Shown: piece after piece, positions 1 through 14,747 of the stretch
Layout of the letters: each line of letters starts with the position of its first letter
Numbering within the stretch: the first letter of the stretch is position 1
Assembly (NCBI RefSeq): GCF_902459465.1
Contig: NW_022985696.1
Span: 434,001-498,000, forward strand
Source: Asterias rubens
Taxonomy: Eukaryota; Echinodermata; Asteroidea; Forcipulatida; Asteriidae
Direction of reading: 5' to 3'
Length of the DNA stretch: 64,000 nt
Position numbers and translations under genes: made by a program
The notes under the pieces: model-generated
Databases searched by the model: none
The model's input: the letters and a program-made list of their open reading frames with translations, nothing else
What the model was told of the DNA's origin: nothing

Positions 1-339
1 TACGTCATAATGACAATTATTTCCACGAGAGTAAAAGAGAGTCATAAAAACAGGAAGAGTCAATACAGTAAAAATAGTTATTTGATAAAACTGCTGTTAA
101 AACTGTGGATAGCCTTAGTAAAAATGTACAGGAGACCTGAAAAGTCAAATGACGTCTAGTTTATTTGTACAATAGCGTGAATGGAAGAGGCAATTTTCTA
201 CAATGTTAATTCATCTACTTCCTCTGTTATTTTGTCTCATAGTGTAAATAGAAGCTGCATGTTCAGACACACATGTAATCACCAACCTCCTCTGTTATTT
301 GTCTACTGGGGCATGTTCAGACACATGTGTATCACTTAC

Positions 340-3300
340 CTCCTCTGTTTTTCTCTTGAGGATTTTCTGCTGTTGTTCCATGCGGATCTCCAGCTCTCGA
401 ATCCTCTGCTGATCCTTCTGCCATTCTTTCTAAAAAGAAAGAAAAAAAAAAAAAAAAAAAAAAAATCAAAATTTTAGGAGATCAGAAAAGAATGTTGAAA
501 GATTCTTCACTATCTTTAGAATTACAAATCAGCTTTTGTAAATCTCAACCAGTGACCCGTCATCCATGGACTCACTCCCATTTATTGGGGTAGTCGTGGC
601 CGAGCGGATAAGAGCACCGAATTCAAGCTCTGGTGCCTCTGTTCAGCGGAGTTTGGGTTCCAATCCCGGTCGGGACACTTGTGTCCCTGAGCAAGGTACT
701 TCACTATAATTGCTTCTCTCCACCAAGGGGTAAATGGGTACCTGTAAGGGAGTTGGTTCTTAAGATTGATTAGCCTTGATTGCGCTACATATTTGGCGCC
801 ACAGCCTGTATACTCCCCAGGGAGCTGAGATGGTTTAAGGAATTATTTAAGGACCAGTGACCAGGGGTCATAATGTTGAAGCGCCATGAGCGTCACTGCG
901 TGAAGGACCTGAGCGCTATATATGAAGCCACTATTATTATTTCTTGTAAAAGACACTCTCAAATTGATACATGTATGAAACAGGCAGGCTGATTGAGAAA
1001 AAAGAAAAGAATAATGTGTTAAAAATCATTTTAATCAAATGGAGAATCTTAGATTGTCCTACCTCAAGCTTGAGTTTCCGATCTGCTTCATCTTTAAGAC
1101 GTTGTTGAAGAAGTTCCTGATGTTGCTTCATTCGACCCACAGCAAGCTCCAAGTCACTGACTTTCTTGTTGCTCTGTCCTTGTACTTTTAGCACTTTCTC
1201 AGTTTCCTGAAAGTTAGTCAAGAAGCTTGTGTGAATTATTGGGTAGATACACTTCCTAACCAGTTAATGCTAGTAGAAGTGTATATTTAAAGGAACAGTA
1301 CAGAATTCATAGGGAAAAAATCTGACATTTACATCAAACTTACACGGTCTTATGATGATGATAGTAGAAAACATCACTTAAAATATTTTCCTCTGAAATG
1401 TGTTATTTAATGAGAAATAAATTTAACTAATCTCCTTTTGAAGTTTATTACTCAATTAGCGTTTAATTAGTTTACGCTCACAAAATATACAAAATGTGTA
1501 ACAGGTTTTTCACTATTCTCTCGCGACCCAGATGGCTGATCGATCTCAAACTTCTACAGGTTTGTCAGTTTATGTTTATGGTAGATTACATAAAGTAATT
1601 CCAGCGACTGTTTTGGTAGCAAAAACCATTTCTGTAATGTTGTTTTAAGTGTAAGCATATTTCACAGGTAAGATAGAAAAATTATGCGTACAGCTTTTGC
1701 ATGTACTTGTGTGATAATGGTTAGCAGGACTATGAAATGGAAACTCGTACAATAAGCACTCAGCTGTTAAAGACAGTGGACACTATTGGTAATTGTCAGA
1801 GACTAGCCTTCACAGCTGGTGTATCTCAACATATGCATAAAATAACAAACCTGTGAAAATTTGAGCTAAATCGGTCATCGAACTTGTGAGATAATAATGA
1901 AAGAAAAAAACACCCTTATCACAAAGTTGTGTGCGTTTAGATGGTTGATTTCGAGACCTCAAGTTCTAAACCTGAGGTCTCAAAATCAAATTCGTGGAAA
2001 ATTACTTCTTTCGAAAACTATGGCACTTCAGAGGGAGCCGTTTCTCACATTGTTTTATACCATCAACCTCTCCCATTACTCGTCACCAAGAAAGGTTTTA
2101 TGCTAATAAATATTTTGAGTAATTACCAATAGTGTCCACTGCCTTCGGGCCATGGATACCAGTCACAGATTGTGCATGTGACACAGTATTTTTGGCTGGT
2201 AACTGAAATTTGGTAAGCATATTTTTATTTATGCTTAGCGAGTCTATATTTACCTTTTGTTTTTGTTGCAGTTCCTTCATTCTATTCTTAGCTTTGTCCA
2301 TCTTGCGACGATACTCTTCCCCAAGTTTCTCCTTGTCATGGGTTTCCTGATGCTCCTTGGCTCCGAGGCGCTGTAATGCATCCTGGGCATCGTGAAGCTC
2401 CGTCTTAGCAGAGTGAGCTTCCTTTAAAAAAAAAAAAACACACAAATGGAAAGTGCATCCTTTTCAGTGGGTGGGTGTGTTTACATTGTTTGGGTCATTT
2501 AAAGGGTCTATGTAACTTTTGTAGAACAAAAAACACAATGTCCACAGATTTACACTAAACTTACACAGTTTGAAGATAATGATAGTAGAAAGCTTCCCTG
2601 AAAATATTACGTGCTGAGGTGCTGTAGTTTGTGGGAAATGAGTAAAACAATGTCATGAAAATAATTTTCGTCTCATGAGACAAACATATTTTCATGACAT
2701 TTTTTACTCATTTCTCAAAATGAGTAAAACAATGTCATGAAAATAATTTTCGTCTCATGAGACAAACATTATTTTAATCATTTACAAACATATTTTCATG
2801 AATTTTTTACTCATTTCTCAAAAACTACAGCACCTCAGTAAGTACTATTTGAAGGGAAGCTTTCCACTATCTTTATCTTCAAACCCTGTAAGTTTAATGT
2901 AAATCTATGGACATTTTGAAAAAGTACCCAACTCCTTTTACTTGGATGAGCAGTCAGCAACACTAATGCTTTGTACATGATTCAATAAGTGCACTGGTTG
3001 GAAAGTAATTACATGGAGATAACAGGTGTGAGTTGCCAAAGGAAAAGGATGTCTTATTTTGGCTTCTTTCTTTAATGGAGCTTTCCTGTAATGGTGGGTT
3101 TCATTAACAAGTACACGTTGGTATCAACTTTGTGACTAGTCTCCTGACGATGACTACAGCAAGCTTTTTTCTATTCAGAAATGTCTGCTCTGCTGACCCT
3201 GACACTGTATTGTAGAGGGACTTGGACATTATATCTAACTGGGCCGACCAAAATTCCCTTCACCTTAAATCCAACTAAGTGCAGAGCAATTGGTTTTACT

Positions 3301-6300
3301 TGGAAACGGTGTCTCAAGCCTGCCTACCAACACTCCGGAACTTTGTTAGAGTGTGTGGACTCTATCAAACTGCTTGGAAGCAATTTTCAGAGCAACCTGT
3401 CCTGGGATCGGCAAGTTGAAGAAACTGTCAACAGATGTAGTCGTATGATTGGCCTAATTCGACTTGTAACTAGTGACTGCTCGCGAGATGTAGCGCTGTA
3501 TTTATACAAAACTTTGGTAGTCCAACTACTGGATTACTGCTCCGCGGCCTGGTGGGTGTACCTCACCAAGCATGTCAATAAGCTCGAATCTGTCCAACGC
3601 AGGGCTACAAGGATGATTTTAAGACAAAGGTACCAGGAGCAACCCTATGAAGATCGCCTTCCATGTCATTCTTTTCTAAACTTCTTGTCAGCCCTAACAT
3701 GTATTTTATGTCAAATGTACTTGATTTTCAGAACTGAGAAGTCTCCCGAACCTCCGATTATCTACTCCATAGAATAAAGCAAACAGTTCTGTAACAACAA
3801 ACTCTACCTGGCAAGTAGAAACACACATGGTGTTTCCGCAAACCAAATATACAACATTATAACAGCAATGAAATTCCACATGAAAAACAACATAGGTGAA
3901 ACAAAACTTCTGGCTGTTTGTTATTCAAATTATTACGCAAATTATTATGCAAATAACGGCACATACTGTTTCCAGTTGCTGGATCCTCTCAGAAAATTTC
4001 TTATTTGCAGTTTCTGCCTCTCGTCCAGTCTTGACCAACTCTCGGATGAGCTCCTCTTTCAACCTATACAAAGAAAAACCAATCAGTGAATTCTTACTCC
4101 ACATTACACAGCTTATTGAAGGAACACGTTGCCTTGGATCCGGGCCGAGTTGGTCTTTGAAAAGCGTTTGCGACCGTTTGTTATACAATGCATATGGGTG
4201 GTAAGATGTCGTAAAAGTAGAATACAACTCGCACAGTAAGGGGAGAGGGGTTTTTCGCCAGCGGTAAGCAGGGCAATTAAATTAGCCCCAGCTTGAACGA
4301 AAATGACAACCGGTGATCTTTACTGAAACTCATTAAAGACACTGGACACTAATGGTACCAGTCTTCTCACTTGGGGTATCTCATTATATGCATAAAAAAC
4401 AAACCTGTGAAAATTTAAGCTCAATTGGTCGTCGAAGTTGTGAGATAAAAATGAAAAAACACCCCTGTCACACGAAGTTGTGTGCTTTCATATGCTCGAC
4501 TTCGAGACCTCAAAATGTAGTCTGAGATTTTGAAATCAAATTCGTGAAAAATTACTTCCTTTTCAAAAACTACGTAACTTCAGAGGAAGCTGTTTCTCAC
4601 AATGTTTTAAACTATCAACAGCTCTCCATTGCTTGTAACCAAGTAGCTTTTGAAGCTAACAATTATTTTTAGTAATAACCAAAAAAGTCCACTGCCTTTA
4701 ATAACCAAAGTAACTCAATGTAAATACGACCACTGAAAAAACACCCCTTTCAGAGTTTTTATGGCTTAATTCAGAAACTCCTGACTGAACCTTTCCAGTA
4801 ATGATCCCAAACCAGTAAGTAATGACCCAAGTTTGTCACATAACGGGACTCAGGTTTTGGCCATAGAAGAGGGACACGCTAAAGGCCGGGTTATCATAAA
4901 AAACTGGGGATCATAAAAAACCACAGTATATATGCCTAATAGCGATGACTATGAACTGTGTATTTTAGGATCGCGCGTCAAGATTTCCATCGCGCGAAGA
5001 ACGACTATAAACCGGCCTTAAGGTAAACTCACCTAATATTGAGCGCCAAGTCTCTCATCTTCTCCTGTGCTTCGTGGACTCTCAGTTTGGACTCTCGGAC
5101 CTTCTGATGATAGTCCATTGTGCTCGCGCTCAGGTCAGTCATCTCAGCAGATCCAACGTGCGGAAGGTTCTTTACGTTGGTCACAGCGGTTTCTTTGGTC
5201 AAAGTCCCTCCGAAATCTATTTGAAAGAGTAACAAAAACAACAGCAACCAAACAGAGATTGAGCATGGGTGAGGCTGGATTATAGACCATGTTGTTTACA
5301 AAGAAGTGGCCAGGGCTAGAAACTAACAATGGACCACTGACCCGCGGCTATTACTTTTAGTAACATCATGACCAGAGAAGCCCAGTGTTTTTGTGTTTTT
5401 CAATAGACCGATCTATTAAGCTCCGCCCATTGTGTATTGACCAATCACAACGCAACGAAGGTCCGACACTAAGGTCCGACATGCGTGCGCGTATGCTTGG
5501 CGCGTGCAGCAGAGTTGTGCAGAAAGGCATTGGAGAGCCCCACGTGTTCTTGGTCACACATGCGTCGTGGGCAGAGCCTACTGGACCGGTCTAACAGTTG
5601 CATCTTTGTGAAAAATGTTGACAATGAATCTGATTTGTCTTTCAGTTCTTTGTATTATCGAAGTACAAGTAGCATGACAAATGAGACGGATCTTCTCCTA
5701 ATGCTTATTTGACTTATTTTTAAAGGCAGTGGACACTATTAGTAATTACTCAAAATAATTATTAGCGTAAAACCTTATTTGGTAACAAGTAATTGGGAGA
5801 GGTTGATAGTATAAAACATTGTTAGAAACTGCTCCCTCTGAAGTGACGTAGTTTTCGAGAAAGAAGTAATTTTCCACAAATTTGATTTCGAGACCTCAAG
5901 TTTAGAATTTGAGGTCTCGAAATCAAGCATCTGAAAGCACACAACTTCGTGTTACAATGTTGTTTTTTTCTTTCATTATTATCTCGCAACTTCGATGACC
6001 AATTATGCTCAGATTTTCACAGGTTTGTTATTTTATGCATATGTTGAGATACATGTACACCAAGTGAGAAGAATGGTCTTTGACAATTGCCAATAGTGTC
6101 CAGGGGTGGATTTCACAAAGAGTTAGGACTAGTCTTATCTCGAGTTAGGACCAGTTACTCGTCCTAACTTAGGACTATCCATGCAATTTGTATATCTCCT
6201 AGGACTAGTCCTAAGTTAGGACTAGTCCTAACTCTTTGTGAAATCGACCCCGGGGGTGGATTTCACAAAGGTAGTCCTAACTTAGGACTAGTCCTAGGCA

Positions 6301-9300
6301 ATGCTAAGAGATAGGACCAGTCCTAAGTTAGGATGAGTTACTGGTACTATCTTAGGACTGGTCCTATCTCTTAACATTGACTAGGACTAGTCCTAAATTA
6401 GGACTACCTTTGTGAAATCCACCCCAGTGTCTTTAATCTGGTCTTGTAAAACAAGTTATAGTCGTGTAAAAAAGTTCAACTTGTCACTCAAGTACAGCAG
6501 TCTTGTGGATTTAACCCACGAATTCGAGCCCTGAACCCAATTTGATAGCGCTGCTAAGCACACAAATTCGCTTAGTATGAAATTTCTCCCTTGATAGAAA
6601 CAGGAACGCCAACCATATTTCCATGTGATTTTCAGGACAAGCAAACAACAGCTGATAACCAGTAAGAAAGCAACATGCGACAAATGGAAGTTTGGCTGGT
6701 AATCCTGTTTTGAATCAAGGAAGAAATTTCATGCTAAGCAAATTTTTGTGCTTAGCAGCGCTATGAAATTGGGCCCTGGTGACCTTAAACATTCCACGAC
6801 CTTTCTGGCAGGCAAGATATACGACACTGGGCATTATGAATAGTTTTGCATTCTTTGTCATAATTTCACCATAAATTCAAGAGCTATAAAAGCAACAGCT
6901 TTAAAAAGGCTTGACATGTGCCCCCTTTCGTCCGATCAAAGTTGATAAACGTCAATAAGTGCAATCTCCAAAAAGCCTAGGTAAGTACAAACCATTGTGT
7001 GTTGTGTTAATGTCAATAGACTGATCCGACGCGCACCGGGCGCTATTGTTTAGAACCGAGCGCCATTGCTGGGGTGTACATGTGCCTAGTTTTATGCACA
7101 AAGACATGAGGAAATCATGTTCCGGTTCACTCTTTATGGAAGTCAAATGTTTTCCTCAACGAATTACACAACTTCGTTAATGGGACATCATGATCAGGCT
7201 GATGATATACCAATGTAGATCACTGACCACAAATATTTGCAATAAAATATAAACCGCATCATCTTGAAAAAGGTGCTTGTCTTAGGCGAGTTAGGGGTCA
7301 AAGACGCGGAAACTGCATAAAAGTCGCTAAAATGCATTACATCTGCAAGGTATTTTGTCAGAATTTCAGTATTTTACTTTCTGCTTAATTAAAAACAATT
7401 ATCAAGAATGTAGTACATTGTACATTGTTATATCAAGCAGCCATATCAAGAAAATTTCATAGATTGTCGAGAAAGACATTCAATTCCCATAAAAAGTGAA
7501 AATGAAAACGATTTCTCGTGTATTTGTGCACAAAACTAGGCACAAAGACTACCCAGTAATGGCGCGCAGCGCATGGCGGCGCCCAGCAGTTGCACGCCTG
7601 GATCGATCTTCAGGCCAACGACTATTTTTTGCATTTATACAATACATTTTATTCTAACTCATCGTAAAAATGTAATGGGGGCACTCCTGTAATCGCCGCC
7701 ATCACATGTTCTCTTGCAATTGCTGCTGTTCTCAGCTTTCCTATGCTTTTACCTCTCCACTTTTTGACATTGTCTATCCAATGCAGCTTAAGGCGACGTC
7801 TGCCTCGAATTGCACCTGTAGGCAGACCATCCGTCCAGACCTACCCATAAAATTGGGGAGGTAGTGCTTTCTGCTTTACCGGCTAGGCTTCGAATTGAAG
7901 ATACCCAAGCCTACAAAAATGTACATTCGTATGGACTGTGAAAGGGGTAACCCTGTTTCAGCCCTAGGAGTAGGTGGCAATGGCCTCTGGAAAAAAAAGA
8001 AAATGTAGCCCACACCTTGAAGTGGCCTTCAGGCCTTGTGTGTCAGGCGACTTGCATGAAAAATAAAAAATAAAAGTCTGTAACTGCATCGGGTAGGCCT
8101 CCCTGTCTCATCACATGAGCGCACCACTTTGCCTCCCACTTTGTCTAACTGGTTGGTAAGCCAATTGGAACAATTCTATTTTCTTTAAAATTACACACAA
8201 CTTACTCTTGTTACTGGAAGTCCGTTTGGTCTTGCCCTGTAGCTTGGAATCAGAGTTCCTTCTTGACTGGTTAGATCGACTCCATGTCTTTCCCAAAGCG
8301 CTGCAAGGAAAACAAAAACAGGTTAATACTCATACCTTGCAAGAAATACTGTACATGTACATGTATGTTTCATCGCGAAGAGCCCCAACGCTAAATATAA
8401 AGCCACTATTATTATTATTAGAAGTTTTGCAACAAAAAATCTTGGAACGGTTTTGAGAAGGTGCCTTCTAACAAACATTATCGATTTATCAATATATTGA
8501 AAAATTGATTATGTTTCGCTACACGTATATAACAGACCCTGACATATCGATACTATGTATTACATTTGTTGTACAACGCACCCTGACTGCATCATTTCAT
8601 CATATTGATATATCGATTATTATATCAATACTATTATTGACATGTGTTATCGTACAACGTACCCTGACTGGTTGTCATCATTGCCATCATTGCTGCTATC
8701 ACTCATCTCCCATTGCATCACTTCATCATATTGATATATCGATATACATGTTTCGATACTATTATTGACATGTGTTATCATACAACGTACCCTGACTGGT
8801 TGTCATCATTGCCATCATTGCTGCTATCACTCATCTCCCATTGCATCACTTCATCATATTGATATATCGATATACATGTTTCGATACTATTATTGACATG
8901 TGTTATCATACAACGTACCCTGACTGGTTGTCATCATTGCCATCATTGCTGCTATCACTCATCTCCCATTGCATTACCTCATCTTGTTCTTCAAGTCGCT
9001 TCAAGATGAGATGGCTGCGTGCTTTGAATCCCTGCACAATACGCTCCATTGAAAACTGCAACAAACAATTTACAACAGTTAATACACAATTTTGACGATG
9101 ACCAGAGCAGGCTAGTCGTGTTCGAGAGAAGCAGGCATGCAAGGGTGCATTCAGCAGCCAGCCACATCAACCCATTATGACCACGGAGCACAGCCAAGAT
9201 TGAAAGAGTTTGATTTTTCCCCCCGAGGGAGGAAAACCGGATAGTCTGGAAAACCCTTGTGGCACAGCAGAGAATCAACGCACAACTCAACTCCCATATA

Positions 9301-12300
9301 GCCCCGGCCGGGAATCGTACTGGAGTCACCTGTTGAGAGGCGAGCGCTTTACGCACAAGCCAACCATGCCAGAGTAAGGGTCAACGTTGAAATTCTTCAA
9401 CTTATCAAATTATTATTAAAACTAATGTACTAATGGATCATGCTCTCATGCAGGGTATTGAATAAATACATATTTTGCATGAGGGTAAATGAACTATTAC
9501 ATTATTACCATCTGAATGGTATTTACATGCTTAAATGAACATAAAAGAAAAATTGATCAATCATGGACATGATGGAAGAATATGACGCATGTATGATGCA
9601 ACGAGCTTATGTCAGACAAATCTAAAATTGCCACAAAACCACATGTCTTGTAGTTCAAATTATTACTGGGTCATAAGTAACCCTGCAAGCTTAATGGTCA
9701 AATAAACTGCAAGGTACATGTACATGTAGCTGTTGCGCAAAGCAAAAAGAGGGAAACACAGTTTGCACTTATAAAAAAACAGTCAACATTTAATTAAAGT
9801 TTTTGTCTCTTTTGAGAGTATGCAGATGTCGCTAGTTCATCTCGGGAGGCTGGCAGCAAACCCGACTACATAGATAAACTTGAGCAAAAGAGGCATAACG
9901 GTGAAGTATTCACACAGCTGAACAAGTTAAACACTATGCTATCACACAAGCGCGAGTGGAATACAGAAAAATATAGCGCTTCTGCTTCCAATATCCAACG
10001 AGGCTGTATCTTCCAGTCTCACTAAACAAGCTTAAAATTTCAGAACGTTATTTCACGACGAACAGTTTAGAATGTTATTTGTGCACTGTCCGAATATGGA
10101 GCGTGACGCATTGACATTCACAATATGCACTGTGTAATAAAAACAGAGGAAGTAGTATATAGGTTTTTATACCACCATCCAGTTCGAGCATCTGATTGGT
10201 GGATTAGCGCGTACTGGAAGATAAATGTTCTTGTTTGTTTGTGTTTGTGTGAGGAAAACATTTGATTTAATAACTTAGTCATCGACTAGTTGGAAAAAAG
10301 GGTTTAAAAGACATAACATTTTTTATTATTATTATTATTTTTTTTTCCAAGTACCACAACTTAAAAAGAAAAAGTGTTCCTGGCCATACAAAATTGTCCG
10401 CCATAATGTCCGCCATGAGTCTGTCTGTCTAAAAGTAAATTTGCATACAAAAAATGTCATCCAATGTGAAATGAAGTGGTTAATACAGGGTATTAGAGAG
10501 GTTTCTCAAGTCACCGGATACACAACGAGATACCGACACGTCGACACTTTGTGTGTTCACGTTGTGTGTTCACGTTGTGTGTTCACGTTGTGTGTTCACG
10601 TTGTGTGTTCACGTTGTGTGTTCACGTTGTGTGTTCACGTTGTGTGTTCACGTTGTGTGTTCACGTTGTGTGTTCACGTTGTGTGTTCACGTGACACATA
10701 TCCACGACTATCGTACTTCGCTTACACATAAGCTAGGGATACGGAAGCTCATACGCGTCGTAGAAAAACGGATACTGTTTGCAGCCTTTTAGCTGTCATT
10801 TTTTGTCCCAGATCAAAAAAACTTTCCCACGGAATTGCTTTCACTAGTATCGAATTTGATATAGATAGAAATATGTCAGTCATCTGCAAGCAAAACAATG
10901 AGAAAATGCAGTGTTTAAAACACGGGGTCTCTATAGGTCATGCTTGTCGGGAAAAACATTCATGGTGAATGAGAGTGCCCTCAAGCATGTCAAGTGACAC
11001 AAACCTATTGCGAAACAAAATCCAACACGTGGCTGACGTGAGCGGATACAGTTTATCCGTATCTGTATCTGTATCCGCACGCTTGCGAAACCTCTCTTAT
11101 GCTAAGGGTTAAAGGAACACGTTGCCTTGGATCGGACGAGTTGGTCTATAAAAAGTGTGTGTAATCGTTTTTTATGAAATGCATAATGGTTAGAAAGATA
11201 TTTTAAAAGTAGAATACAATCACCCACACAAGTATCACTCGAAATTGCGTGGTTTTCCTTTTACCTCGTCGACTAACATCTGGCGGCCATTTATGGGAGT
11301 CAAATTTTTGACTCCCACAAATGGCCGGCCGTGTTAGTTCGCGCAGTAAAAGGAAAACCACGCAATTTCGAGGCAAACTTGTGTGGATCATTGTATTCTA
11401 CTTTTAAAACATCTTTCCAACCTTATGCATTTAAAAAAAAAAACAGTTACCAACACTTTTTATAGACCAACTCGTCCGATCCAAGTGGAGAATTCAAGCT
11501 CTGTCCCACTGTAGAACAATCTACCCAAGCATGCAGTAAGTTTTATGGAGTAGATTGAAATCCACATTTTCCCAGCCCTCGATGGATTTCATGCATTGAT
11601 TGCAACACCCAGCAATGGCACATTCCAAACCCGGCATATTCCAAACCCGGCACATACCAAGGTGTTTAGGAACCGATCACAGGCCTGGACGGTGTACGTT
11701 GATACCTGATCGGAGAAAGACGCACTGGAAGAGAATAAGGAAGTCTGCACACTTCCAAACTGACAGAGAAATAGACGACCACATTTGAAAAAACAAAAAT
11801 GGAAAGTTTAGACGAGTCAGTCAGATGAGACAAGGGACAAACACTTTGAGGGCAGACAATCTAACATTACCAGATGAAAATCCCAGACTGACTTGTAAAT
11901 AATTTTTGGGCAAAGGCCCGGTCACGCAGGCCCCAATAACAAGAACGAAAATGAGAACGATAAAAATGCACGCCCCTCGATTGGTTCAGTGAGCGTGGGC
12001 GCATTCCGGGTGGAGCAATTCAACCAGTAGAACGTTTTCTCTTTGTGTCGTTATCATTTTCATTATCGCTGCAGTGTGACTTGGCCTCACATTGGATTTG
12101 AACCTTTGATCTCTGGGCCCAATTTCATAGAGCTGCTTAGTACAAAACTGTGCTTAGCATGATATTTTTTCAAATTTCTATTTGTTGCATATTGCTTGTT
12201 ACTGGTATTCAGCTGTTGTTTGCTTATCCTGAAAATGACATGGAAATTTGGTTGGTAATCCTGTTTTTTATATCCAAGGAAGAAATTTCATGCTAAGGAA

Positions 12301-14712
12301 ATTTTGGTGCTTAGCAGCTCTATGAAATTGGGCCCTGATCAGAGAAGAGAATAAGGAATTCTGCACACTTCAAAACTGACAGAGAAATAGACGACCACAT
12401 TTGAAAAACAAAAATGGAAAGTTTAGACGAGTCAGTCAGATGAGGAAAGGGTCAAACATTAACAAATAAAAATCCTAGACTGACTTTTAATTTTGGGGGA
12501 ATATCTTTGCTTAGCGGGAAATTTTTTTCTTGATAAAAAGTGATGTCAGAGGACAGACGACAGAAAACACAAATTCAGAATCAGGTGAAGAAAGGAGAAG
12601 AGTTTTGGGCATGTTAATCTTTGTTCCAAATCAGACTTCAGGAATTTCTTGGATCTGCTTACCACAGATTTCTGCGCTTACGATCACGATTCCCTGCTTA
12701 CACGCAAGCACCGAATTTCTGTGCTAGCCTCGAAAGTATGCACGGGCAGAAGCCAAAATTCGCTGCTTACACATGAAAATACGCACATTATCCCTGCTTT
12801 CGTAAGTGTCGATTCCTTGCTTATGGTAAGCAAAGCCATGTAGAATGGGCCCTGATCAGGGCCCAATTTCATGGCTCTGCTTATTGCCGAATTCTGCGCT
12901 TACGATAGCGATTCCCCGCTTACATGCAAGCGCCGAATTTCTGCTCACCTGGTAAGCGTAGAATGCCTAGTAACAGGAAGTACGCACGCGCAGAAGCCCA
13001 AATTCGCCGCTAACCCGTGAAATACGCTTGCCGTAAGCACAGAATTCCCTGCTTCCGTAAGCGCCGATTCTGTGCTTACGGTATTAAAGCAGAGCCATGA
13101 AATTGGGCCCTGATCTACATAAATGGTCAAGATCAAACAATTTAGAAACATTTTGACCTACCAAGGGTGGACTGGTATGTAACTTTCTGGACTGTGGTCT
13201 TCCTCCAGGCTTGGCATCTACATCAGCAGCTGATTTAGCTCTAGTCAGACCAGATAGATGAGCAGGTACCGACATGGGTCTCTTAATACCTCTAGCTGAA
13301 GGCAGCTCAAGGCTGTGGGATTCTGAACGATAATCAACCTGAAATGAGTAGGATTTGAAACTGATTTAGGTCTAGTCAGACCAGATAGATGAGCAGGTAC
13401 CGACATGGGTCTCTTAATACCTCTAGCTGAAGGTAGCTCAACGCTGTGTGATTCTGAACGATAATCAAACCTGAAATTAGATCAAACCTCTGATAAATTC
13501 AATTTCTGATGCTAAGTCACTGGAGTGGGGGTTCGAATCCTGGTCTTGAACCTTGTTTCCTTGAGCAAGATACTTATCTATGATTGCTTCTCTTCACCCA
13601 GGGGTATGAATGGGTACCTGTGAGGGTAGAGGTTGATGATGTGTTTGAAAAAGCCTTTGGAGTGCCTTGGCAGCTCGGGGCCGTCTACTCCCCAGGGAGC
13701 TGAGAAAGATCAGGGGGATGTTACTGGCCCAATGACCAGGGCACTAATGTAAAGGGCATTGATATGTTTATTGTGAAATGCGCTGTATAAGAATTTGTTA
13801 TCATTATTATTATTAAATGTGAGTTGCTATTATGAGTTGAAACCTGTTACTTACTGAAAGGCTTATTTCCCACTAAATTCATCATTGCCACCCCTCCCCT
13901 AAATTCATAACATGCCAACAAGTAGCCCATATCACTTTTAAAGGCAGTGGACACTATTGGTAATTGACAAAGACCAGTCTTCTCACCTGGTGTATCTCAT
14001 TGTGTGCATAAAATAACAAACCTGTGAAATGTTGAGCTCAATCGGTCATCGAAGTTGCGAGATAATAATGAAAGAAAAAACACACTTGTCACACGAAGTC
14101 GTGTGCATTTAGATGGTTGATTTCAAGACCTTAAATTCTAATCTAAACTTGAGGTCTCGAAATCAAATTCGTGGAAAATTACTTCATTCTCGAAAACTAT
14201 GTCACTTCAGAGGGAGCCGTTTCTCACCATGTTTTGTACTATCAACCTCTCCCCATTACTGGTTAACAAGTGAAGTTTTGTGCTAATAATTATTTTGAGT
14301 AATTACCAATAGTGTGCACTGCCTTTAAGGTTCACTCCCATTTCTTGCAAAACATATCACACACATTCCTATGCAATGACTTCAAGGTTCTCCCATACAC
14401 TGGTTGAGAGGTAAAGATCACCGGACTCTGGTGTTTCTGATCAGGAGAGTGTGGGTTCGAGTCCCAGTCGTGACACATGTGTCATCAGCAAGACACTTTA
14501 CCATTATTGATTCGTCCTTCGGTTGGGACGTACACCCGATGGTCCGGTGCGTTGTGTAATGCACATAAAATAATGAACTTATACCTTATTTTGTTCTTGT
14601 AGTTCATGTATGAGAGTTTGCTGTTCTATCAGATCTTGTTCCTGTTGATGAAGACGTGACATGGCGTCTTCAAGTTCACTCACAGTCTCTTCGTGTTCTG
14701 CCTCCTGTTTAA

Positions 14713-14747
<35 letters not shown>

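Noticed and set aside
8991..9356. 121-codon frame on the minus strand over KIF27 exon 15
   Set aside because: It overlaps the real exon in another frame and a repeat at 9195-9370 with a tRNA-like B-box in reverse; no family match that I trust.
10548..10690. CRISPR-like array
   Set aside because: Units are 13 bp with no spacers; it is a minisatellite in animal intron DNA.
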